NCBI GenBank assembly: GCA_016844425.1
Contig: JAERML010000024.1
Location: forward strand, 1 to 10,475
DNA: 10,475 nucleotides
Direction of reading: 5' to 3'
Source of the DNA: Bacteroidota bacterium
Lineage (GTDB): Bacteria > Bacteroidota > UBA10030 > UBA6906
Shown: positions 1 to 5,473 of the stretch, in pieces
Layout of the letters: each line of letters begins with the position of its first letter
Numbering within the stretch: the stretch's first letter is position 1
Position numbers and translations under genes: made by a program
The notes under the pieces: generated by a model
Database searches by the model: none
Told to the model about the DNA's origin: nothing
The model's input: the letters and a program-made list of their open reading frames with translations, nothing else

Positions 1-2
1 TC

Positions 3-374
3 AAGTCTGATTTCCTTGCTGCCATGGATGACGACTTCAACGCACCACAAGCAGTTGCAATACTATTCGATCTAAGTCGTGAAGTAAACCAGATGTTAAA
101 CTCGGGAACCCCTCTCAGTGCCGCTTCGCTCCAGGGCATGCTCGATCTTTATCGTGAGCTGGGGAATATTCTCGGACTCAATCTATTGGAGACGAACGCT
201 CCACAGGGAGGGAGCCTGGACGCTCAGTTAATGGATCTGATCATTGCGTTGAGACAGGAGATCCGGGCGCAAAAGCTCTGGCCGCTTTCAGACAAGATAC
301 GTGACGGCTTGGCGAAACTTGGGATAGTTCTCGAAGATAAAAAGGACGGCACAACATGGAAGCGAGGGTCTTAG
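3..374 (+). CDS. cysS: Cysteinyl-tRNA synthetase, C-terminal fragment (5' end outside the window)
   Basis: CysRS is a class I aminoacyl-tRNA synthetase that charges tRNA-Cys in the cytoplasm. Only the last 123 codons are visible and the reading frame is open to the left edge. The segment AMDDDFNAPQAVAILFDL is the family's hallmark at the start of the C-terminal helical (DALR-type) anticodon-binding region, where most homologues read DDDFNTP. The end also fits: a helix with the pattern IRAQKLWPLSDKIRDGLAKLGI is followed by LEDKKDGTTWKRGS, matching the usual 'D-x-IRD-x-L-x-x-x-GI-x-LED-x-x-x-GT-x-W' ending. The catalytic domain (HIGH and KMSKS motifs) lies upstream and cannot be checked. The stop is TAG at 372-374. 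The next gene starts 12 bases later in the same frame, which suggests cotranscription. Identification is confident from the C-terminal motifs. Confidence 0.93.
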   Translation, partial: KSDFLAAMDDDFNAPQAVAILFDLSREVNQMLNSGTPLSAASLQGMLDLYRELGNILGLNLLETNAPQGGSLDAQLMDLIIALRQEIRAQKLWPLSDKIRDGLAKLGIVLEDKKDGTTWKRGS

Positions 375-386
375 TCGCGTAGAACA

Positions 387-1976
387 GTGGATTCCCTCAA
401 GATCATAGCGAATGCCCATGTCATAACATGCGACCCGAATAACCGCGCCGGTCGGTACAACCTCCTAATCCGCGACAACAGGATTGTGGAAATCTCCGAC
501 AAACTCGATCTCTTCACATCACTTTATCCCTACGCGACAGTTATCGACGCGTCGAACAAGCTCATCATCCCCGGTTTCGTCAACGCACACTTTCATTCCG
601 AGAGTGTTTTGCTTCGCGCCCGGACTGATGATCTTCACTGTTCCCTGTGGAAAACAGACCTCAGGACCCAGGAGTGTATCAAGGCGCTCATCGATTCGCT
701 CAATCACGATGACGTCCGCAACGTCTACCTGATGTCGTACTTCAGTCATCTCAAATCCGGAACGACGTGTGTGGGTGAATTCGGTCTTCCGTTTGGCGAT
801 GTGAACTTCAACCAGATGCTGCTCGCAATGGAGCGGACGGAAGTAAAAAATGTCGTCGCGCTTCAAAACTGGGATCAGATCGTGAGAGCACGTGAAGTGC
901 GAGCAGGTCGCCATAGGTTTCTGGTGAATATCGGGAAGGCGGAGGAATTCACGGTGTATGGGTTTGAGAACCTGACCCGCGCTGCGAAGGAGTTAGCGGT
1001 GCCGCTGATTGCTCACACGGGGGAACAGCGCCGTGAAGTGGAGTTCATCAGGGGGACGTTCCATAGAACCATCCTCTCAGTGCTTCAAGACTATAACGTC
1101 GTATCTCCCGAAACCGTATTCGTTCATCTCAACCACTTAAGTGCACAGGAAACAGAAGCCCTGAGTGAGTCGGATGCATCAGCAGTGCTCTGTGCGCGAT
1201 CGGCTGCATTCAAACGCACAGGATATCCATCGCTTCGCCATCTTGCAAATCAAAGAATCCGTTTTGCAGTTGGAACAGACTGGGGAAACGTAGACATCCT
1301 GGAAGAGTTGAAGTTCCTCCACCAGCTGCATTTTCTCATCTCCGGCATTCCACCTTTCACTCCACCCCAGCTTGTCAGGATGGGGACAATCAACGGCGCA
1401 CACGCGCTCGGCCTCTCTCATGAAACAGGATCGATTGAAGTGGGGAAGAAGGCCGATCTGACATTCTACTCTCTGAACGACATGCGACTCCCGGTTATCC
1501 CGGAATTTGCCGACACAGAATCCCTCTCATCACTTCTCATCAACCACATTACAAGCCGGGATGTGTCGGAAGTGATGATTGATGGAGAATTCTATCTAAC
1601 CAACGGTGAAGTGATGACGATGGCGGAGGAGGAAATCGTTCAGGGGTTCCGATCGACGTATTCCAAATTCTATGGAGATGATGCAAACAAGATCATACCA
1701 TCCCGTACTTCAGAGCTGGCAGGTGCTGACCAAAGACCGGCGCCAAAGATACTTCCCTTTACGCACGCTGGTCGGGCTTCACAGCCTCCCGAGGAGGGAT
1801 TTGAATCCGGATTTCATGTTACAGAAGAGCCGGCGCCCTTGTTTGAGGTGAAGTCCAGGATAATGAGCACGCAGTCCTCCCCGAAAGAAGAACCACCAAA
1901 AGAAGACACTCCTCTTCCCAAGCGTGAGCAATCGAAGGAGACCTGGCTAACGTTCGGAGAAGACGAGGAGTTTTAA
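387..1976 (+). CDS. Metal-dependent amidohydrolase, ATZ/TRZ (chlorohydrolase/nucleobase deaminase) type
   Basis: Probable cytosolic hydrolase or deaminase acting on a C-N bond of a heterocycle or amide; the substrate is unknown. The N-terminal sandwich (residues 1-60) leads into PGFVNAHFH, giving the HxH metal pair H68/H70. Further expected ligands are H210 and E213 in IAHTGE, H247 in FVHLNHLS, and D298 in GTDWGN. The order HxH, HxxE, H, D is that of subtype III amidohydrolases such as guanine deaminase, S-adenosylhomocysteine deaminase and AtzA/TrzN. The barrel closes with GSIEVGKKADLTF (348-360), the return to the small sandwich domain. Homologues usually end near residue 430-450. This protein continues for about 100 residues rich in Pro, Glu, Lys and Ser that look disordered. 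GTG at 387 is the first start after the cysS stop in this frame; no good Shine-Dalgarno lies at proper spacing, so translation may depend on coupling to cysS. Confidence 0.85.
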   Translation: MDSLKIIANAHVITCDPNNRAGRYNLLIRDNRIVEISDKLDLFTSLYPYATVIDASNKLIIPGFVNAHFHSESVLLRARTDDLHCSLWKTDLRTQECIKALIDSLNHDDVRNVYLMSYFSHLKSGTTCVGEFGLPFGDVNFNQMLLAMERTEVKNVVALQNWDQIVRAREVRAGRHRFLVNIGKAEEFTVYGFENLTRAAKELAVPLIAHTGEQRREVEFIRGTFHRTILSVLQDYNVVSPETVFVHLNHLSAQETEALSESDASAVLCARSAAFKRTGYPSLRHLANQRIRFAVGTDWGNVDILEELKFLHQLHFLISGIPPFTPPQLVRMGTINGAHALGLSHETGSIEVGKKADLTFYSLNDMRLPVIPEFADTESLSSLLINHITSRDVSEVMIDGEFYLTNGEVMTMAEEEIVQGFRSTYSKFYGDDANKIIPSRTSELAGADQRPAPKILPFTHAGRASQPPEEGFESGFHVTEEPAPLFEVKSRIMSTQSSPKEEPPKEDTPLPKREQSKETWLTFGEDEEF

Positions 1977-2027
1977 TTCCCGCTTGTAAGTTCATCCCCG
2001 CTCTCATACATTTAGGTGAACACGTTC

Positions 2028-2051
2028 CACAACGTCGAAGGTTGAGTTGTG
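2028..2051 (+). promoter_or_regulatory. RBS and start-codon region inside a small inverted repeat
   Basis: GAAGG at 2037-2041 lies 7 bases before the GTG at 2049 and decides this start over the ATG at 2067, which has no Shine-Dalgarno. CACAAC (2028-2033) and GTTGTG (2046-2051) are perfect reverse complements. In RNA they could form a 6-bp stem with a 12-base loop, which would hold the start codon in the stem and the GAAGG in the loop. The start-site use is moderately supported; a regulatory role for the stem is speculative. Confidence 0.4.
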
Positions 2052-2828
2052 CGCATCACGCATTCTATGATACTGGGCTTGTTACTTGCAGTGGGTCTTC
2101 GTGCAACTCTGGAGGCTCAGGGTTCTGCCGGAACCGAGGGAACCCTCGAGCCGCGTTATCTTGTCGATCTCCCGACAGCCGGGATGCTTTCAAAGGGAAG
2201 CTTTGCTCTGGACCTTGATTTCTACCAACAGGGCGGGGTTCTCCTTGGGCTTTCGGTTGGCCTGCTTGATAAACTGAGTTTCGGTGTTTCATACGGCGGA
2301 ACAGACCTCATTGGCTCCGGAGAACCCGTGATGAATTCGGTGCCCGGTGTGAACATCAAGATCCGGATTATCGAGGAGAACGTCGCTCTCCCGGCGATTG
2401 TTCTGGGGTTTGATACTCAGGGACGTGATGGTTACATGAAGGCGTTGAGCAGATACGCAATCAAATCGCCGGGCATCTATACATCGGCGAGCAAGAATTA
2501 TTCGTTGCTCGGTTTCTTCAGCATTCACGGCGGTGCAAACTATACCTTCGAGCGCGGAGATGATGACAAGGATATCAATTTCTTTGCAGGGGTCGAGAAG
2601 TCGGTCGGCAGCGTTGTTTCTCTTCTGATGGAATACAATCTTGCCTCAGATGACAGCAACGGGAAAGCATTTGGAAAGGGAAGGGGCTATCTGAATGCAG
2701 GGGTGAAGTGGACAGTTGGTGGAGGGCTTACACTCGCTGTGTGCCTGAAGGACCTGGCGAAGAACAGCGGCAACAATATTACCGTTGCAAACAGGACCGT
2801 AAAGATTGAATATGCAAAAATGTTTTAG
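2049..2828 (+). CDS. YjbH-like outer-membrane beta-barrel protein
   Basis: Predicted exported outer-membrane protein of unknown function, 259 residues. Residues 1-23 form a Sec signal peptide: a short basic start, a hydrophobic run ILGLLLAVGL, and likely cleavage near LEA|QG. The mature part opens with YLVDLPTAGMLSKGSFALDL, followed by alternating short amphipathic strands (GLSVGLLDKLSFGVSYGG). It also has a conserved-looking block with PGVNIKIRIIEE, PAIVLGFDTQG and later YLNAGVKW. This layout resembles YjbH-domain proteins common in Chlorobi, Ignavibacteria and Cytophaga-type bacteria. The C-terminus, KIEYAKMF, ends in phenylalanine, the usual BAM recognition residue of a last beta strand. 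GTG at 2049 is preferred because GAAGG lies 7 bases upstream; ATG 2067 would still leave a shorter signal peptide. It sits 72 bases after the amidohydrolase stop, so it may be transcribed with it or separately. Family assignment is from pattern recognition, not from a search. Confidence 0.72.
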   Translation: MRITHSMILGLLLAVGLRATLEAQGSAGTEGTLEPRYLVDLPTAGMLSKGSFALDLDFYQQGGVLLGLSVGLLDKLSFGVSYGGTDLIGSGEPVMNSVPGVNIKIRIIEENVALPAIVLGFDTQGRDGYMKALSRYAIKSPGIYTSASKNYSLLGFFSIHGGANYTFERGDDDKDINFFAGVEKSVGSVVSLLMEYNLASDDSNGKAFGKGRGYLNAGVKWTVGGGLTLAVCLKDLAKNSGNNITVANRTVKIEYAKMF

Positions 2829-2837
2829 TGTCACGAA

Positions 2838-2867
2838 TTGTGAACGACAATGACGTGCTTGTATAGT
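2838..2867 (+). promoter_or_regulatory. Candidate sigma70-like promoter for the lipoprotein/porin block
   Basis: TTGTGA (2838-2843, 4 of 6 consensus positions) is separated by 18 bases from TATAGT (2862-2867, 5 of 6). This predicts transcription starting near 2874 and a leader of about 138 bases before the lipoprotein ATG. An imperfect dyad, TCACGAATTGTGA (2831-2843), overlaps the -35 and could be an operator. Promoters in this phylum may not follow the E. coli consensus, so this is only a candidate. Confidence 0.3.
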
Positions 2868-2902
2868 AATATGCACAAGCAGTGGTGGCCAGCTTGTCTA
2901 AG

Positions 2903-2924
2903 CCACCTGATTTCAGTGGTTTTT
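2903..2924 (+). terminator. Intrinsic-terminator-like hairpin with T tract in the 2829-3011 intergenic region
   Basis: CCACCTG (2903-2909) can pair with CAGTGG (2914-2919) with one bulged C and an ATTT loop. The stem is followed directly by five T at 2920-2924. It lies 75 bases after the stop of the YjbH-like gene and could simply end that transcript. The left arm is also the exact complement of GGTGGC at 2884-2889, so an alternative upstream hairpin (2884-2907) would prevent the terminator from forming. The rest of the 2829-3011 gap holds only the candidate promoter and the lipoprotein's Shine-Dalgarno; I see no small gene in it. Confidence 0.45.
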
Positions 2925-3011
2925 AGAGGTGTTTCCCATCTTCCGAGTGGCACCAATGTTGTAATCGATAAGGCGGTTAACTAACCCGTTCACCGAAATG
3001 AGGGTACCATC

Positions 3012-3920
3012 ATGATGCGAAGCCTACACACCATACTACTTACCGGTTTTTCTCTCGGATCGCTTTTTCTACTGTCAGGCTGTTATACACAGGTCGGAAC
3101 AACGAGAGATGCAGACCAGGAAGAGTACTCAGCCGTTGAGAGCGACACGACGGGTGATGACTACGAGCAATCATACACAGACAATTACTACGACGGCGCG
3201 AATGGGATGCCGGCGTATCGATACGGCTTCGACTATTATTATCCCACATTTGGTTTCGGGTTCTCAGCCTACGATCCGTGGTACTACAGGCATAGTGGTT
3301 GGTATTACTACGATCCATTCATCTGTGGCACATACTATCCTTCCATCTACGCAGGATGGTATCCGTATTGGTATCCCCATGGTATCTATTATTATCCGGG
3401 CTATGGTCACAAGCCGTTCGCATTCGGCGGCCGCAGAAGCCACGGAACAACGAGAACTTTCGGCACAACGCGTGGCGGTGGTGTGGTAAGGGGCGGCAGC
3501 AGGGATGATGGCGGCTACCGGGGTGCTTCATCAGGAGCGACTGAATTGCCGACAGGCTATAGGTCCGGTTCTGGTTCACATGGAAATCCACCACCCGCAA
3601 GCACACCGAGAGTGTCAACTGGAAGAACGAGTAGCGATGGCGGTCGAGCAGTGACAAGAGGAGGCTCACGCGGACGCGCAGGAAATACGCGGGGAGGAAG
3701 TGGAAAGAGCCGAGAGGGAGTCCGCCAAGGCCCGCCCCGCACGTATACTCCCGCGCCGCAAAGTACTCCGCCATCACAAGGCCGCGGAGCCGATCGCGGC
3801 GGAAGCAGTCGATCGTATTCACCGCCGCGCTCTTCTCCACCGGCGCAGAGCACGCCGCCAAGTGGTGGTGGAAACTCATCCGGGTCGAGCGGTGGAAGTC
3901 GTGGAGGGAGAAATCGATAG
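3012..3920 (+). CDS. Lipoprotein with Tyr-rich and Arg/Gly/Ser/Pro-rich low-complexity halves
   Basis: Unrecognised envelope protein, 302 residues. The N-terminus is a lipoprotein signal: hydrophobic residues 8-21 ending in the lipobox LSGC, so C24 should be acylated by Lgt and cleaved by LspA. An acidic stretch follows (DADQEE at 33-38; DTTGDD at 45-50). Residues 51-131 hold 25 tyrosines in 81 positions with many Trp, Pro, Gly and Phe, for example WYPYWYP. From 141 onward the sequence changes to Arg, Gly, Ser, Pro and Thr with six RGG triplets and a repeated QSTPPS (250-255 and 279-284). No catalytic motif is visible; the second half is probably disordered. The ATG at 3012 (a second ATG follows at 3015) is chosen because GAGGG (3000-3004) lies 7 bases upstream. 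A FadL-like barrel follows after 53 bases, probably in the same operon. Possible roles are cell-surface adhesion or a structural envelope component, but nothing in the sequence proves either. Confidence 0.72.
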   Translation: MMRSLHTILLTGFSLGSLFLLSGCYTQVGTTRDADQEEYSAVESDTTGDDYEQSYTDNYYDGANGMPAYRYGFDYYYPTFGFGFSAYDPWYYRHSGWYYYDPFICGTYYPSIYAGWYPYWYPHGIYYYPGYGHKPFAFGGRRSHGTTRTFGTTRGGGVVRGGSRDDGGYRGASSGATELPTGYRSGSGSHGNPPPASTPRVSTGRTSSDGGRAVTRGGSRGRAGNTRGGSGKSREGVRQGPPRTYTPAPQSTPPSQGRGADRGGSSRSYSPPRSSPPAQSTPPSGGGNSSGSSGGSRGGRNR

Positions 3921-3962
3921 TGTTGCAACGAGCGAATCATGAAATGCCCACAGGGAACGTGC

Positions 3963-3971
3963 AGAGGAAAG
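3963..3971 (+). promoter_or_regulatory. Shine-Dalgarno deciding the start of the FadL/PorV-like gene
   Basis: AGAGGAAAG lies 2 bases (core AGAGGA 5 bases) before the ATG at 3974. The frame is open upstream to a GTG at 3920, which overlaps the lipoprotein's stop. That longer form would put 18 polar residues in front of the signal peptide and has no such site. The ATG at 3974 is therefore the better start. Confidence 0.7.
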
Positions 3972-3973
3972 CA

Positions 3974-5386
3974 ATGAGACGTCTGATCTCAGTGATAGTG
4001 ATAACGTGTTGCATGGGAACAACGGCGTTCAGTCAGTTCATCGAGGATGCGTTGAGATTCTCGACTCCTGGAATTAGCGTCGGTGCAAGGGCGCTGGGAA
4101 TGGGTGGAGCATACACCGGTGTAGCGAATGACTACAGCGCATTGTACTGGAATCCGGCAGGGCTTTCCCAGCTCCAGTTTGGCGAGTTCTCATTCGGTCT
4201 TTCATATCTGAATCATGGTGATCGAAGCACCTTCCTTGGGGCCACACAATCGCTTTCGAGCAATGCGCTCAAGCTGAACTCACTCGGGATCGCGTATCCG
4301 GTTCCGGTAAAGCGTGGCTCTCTTGTCCTTGCGTTTGGCTACAACCGTCAGAGTGATTTTACCACGGGAATGTCCTTCAAGGCATTCAATCCGTCCGGGA
4401 GTATCGTTCAGGCTTGGGCGCCGGACAGCTCTTTCTATCCCAACGACATCACGCTCGCAGAAGATTTGAAACTCGCCATTGCAGACACCAATACTGGAAG
4501 ATTCAACAGCCCGATCAAAGGTCGTCTTACTCAATTGGGAAAGGCAACCGAAGAGGGGGGTCTGAACAACTGGTCGGCCGGTGCCTCAATTGATGTTGCC
4601 AAGAATCTCGCAATAGGATTATCTCTTACGTACGTTACCGGGACATACAAGTACAGCCGTACCTACAGGGAACAGGATAACAACGGAGTGTATACCCAGT
4701 TCCCATTCGACTTCGACGAGCTGTTAGTGGAAGATGATGTGCACAGCGATCTCTCCGGCGTGAATGCCAGGTTTGGGCTGATGTATCGACAGCCTGATCG
4801 CTTCAGGTTTGGTATCGCAGTCAAAACTCCAACGTCTTTCAGAATTAAGGAGACATTCAACACAACAACTCGAAGTTCGTTTGACAATGGAGACGTGTAT
4901 GGCCCGTTCGATTCACCCGGTTCCAATCAATATGATGTGGTAACGCCCTGGGTGTTCAGCGCCGGCGCTTCCGTCATCATCCGGGATTTGGTTCTGTCCG
5001 GGGATGTAGAGTACACAGATTGGACGCAAATGGAGTTTCAAGATGCCAACCAGGATCTTTTGAATAAGAACAGGGATATCAAAGACTTCTTCCGTGCAAC
5101 GGCAAATCTTCGTGCTGGAGCTGAGTACCATGTACAAGATATGGGCCTCAGGATACGCGGCGGGTTCATCTACAATCCATCGCCATATCAGGGTGATCCA
5201 TCTTCGTATGATCAGAAGTATGCGACTGCCGGGCTTGGTGTCCCCCTCGGTGAATCGGCGATGCTTGATATCGGCTATGCGCGCGGCTGGTGGAACACAC
5301 GGCGCATTAACTATGACGGGAGTCCCGACGTTAACGAGAAAGTAACCACGAACAACATCGTAGCGACCGTGTCCGTCCGGTTCTGA
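3974..5386 (+). CDS. OmpP1/FadL-family outer-membrane protein, PorV-like
   Basis: Predicted outer-membrane beta-barrel, 470 residues from the chosen start. Residues 1-20 are a signal peptide (MRRLISVIVITCC...TAFSQ). The mature N-terminus carries STPGISVGARALGMGGAYTG, then ANDYSALYWNPAGL, the signature hatch/N-terminal region shared by the OmpP1/FadL/TodX transporters and PorV of type IX secretion. FadL proteins import hydrophobic compounds. PorV is a shuttle or attachment barrel for secreted proteins. The sequence alone does not separate the two, and no other type IX gene is in the window. Many alternating strands follow (GLSLTYVTGTYKYS; FRFGIAVKTPTSF; LVLSGDVEYTDW; LRAGAEYHV). The last strand, NNIVATVSVRF, ends in Phe as expected for BAM substrates. 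The length is usual for the family. It is followed by a strong terminator, so it is the last gene of the envelope block. Confidence 0.85.
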   Translation: MRRLISVIVITCCMGTTAFSQFIEDALRFSTPGISVGARALGMGGAYTGVANDYSALYWNPAGLSQLQFGEFSFGLSYLNHGDRSTFLGATQSLSSNALKLNSLGIAYPVPVKRGSLVLAFGYNRQSDFTTGMSFKAFNPSGSIVQAWAPDSSFYPNDITLAEDLKLAIADTNTGRFNSPIKGRLTQLGKATEEGGLNNWSAGASIDVAKNLAIGLSLTYVTGTYKYSRTYREQDNNGVYTQFPFDFDELLVEDDVHSDLSGVNARFGLMYRQPDRFRFGIAVKTPTSFRIKETFNTTTRSSFDNGDVYGPFDSPGSNQYDVVTPWVFSAGASVIIRDLVLSGDVEYTDWTQMEFQDANQDLLNKNRDIKDFFRATANLRAGAEYHVQDMGLRIRGGFIYNPSPYQGDPSSYDQKYATAGLGVPLGESAMLDIGYARGWWNTRRINYDGSPDVNEKVTTNNIVATVSVRF

Positions 5387-5394
5387 CCGTTCCA

Positions 5395-5423
5395 TTGCAA
5401 GAATAAACCGCTTTCGATATATT
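5395..5423 (+). promoter_or_regulatory. Candidate sigma70-like promoter of the acylase-sirtuin-pyk operon
   Basis: TTGCAA (5395-5400, 4 of 6) and TATATT (5418-5423, 5 of 6) are separated by exactly 17 bases. The predicted start near 5430 falls inside the left arm of the terminator at 5425-5445, so RNA from this promoter would lack part of that arm and could not fold the full terminator. This would let the downstream operon be transcribed while readthrough from upstream is stopped. Supported by consensus match only. Confidence 0.42.
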
Positions 5424-5424
5424 G

Positions 5425-5455
5425 AGTCCGCCCATGTGGCGGACTTCTTTTTTTT
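5425..5455 (+). terminator. Strong rho-independent terminator after the FadL/PorV-like gene
   Basis: AGTCCGCC (5425-5432) and GGCGGACT (5438-5445) form a perfect 8-bp, GC-rich stem with a CATGT loop. It is followed by TCTTTTTTTT at 5446-5455. It starts 39 bases after the stop of the barrel gene and ends the envelope transcription unit. The T tract ends only 18 bases before the chosen start of the acylase gene. Confidence 0.9.
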
Positions 5456-5473
5456 CTTACCGTGGGGTTTTTT

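Noticed and set aside
372..389. cysS and the amidohydrolase share one frame separated by TAG and four codons, suggesting readthrough fusion
   Set aside because: A single-stop junction between adjacent genes in the same frame occurs by chance in one of three cases, and there is no recoding signal or reason for such a fusion.
2856..2881. Perfect inverted repeat TGCTTGT/ACAAGCA with a 12-base spacer
   Set aside because: It overlaps the candidate -10 and could be an operator or RNA stem, but a 7-base repeat in an AT-rich gap is not strong evidence and no regulator is nearby.
3600..3920. Possible DNA tandem repeat or CRISPR-like array in the Gly/Arg/Ser-rich coding region
   Set aside because: The repetition is at the amino-acid level only. 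The DNA copies of QSTPPS and RGGS differ in codons, and there are no regular repeat-spacer units.
3319..3940. Overlapping - strand open frames (186 and 127 codons) opposite the lipoprotein
   Set aside because: They arise because the Gly/Arg/Ser/Pro codons of the sense gene rarely give stops on the reverse strand. Their products are Pro/Arg/Leu-rich with no motif, and the sense gene has a lipobox and Shine-Dalgarno.
3920..3973. Longer start (GTG 3920) for the FadL/PorV-like gene, overlapping the lipoprotein stop
   Set aside because: It adds 18 polar residues in front of a clean signal peptide, whereas ATG 3974 has a strong AGAGGAAAG site.
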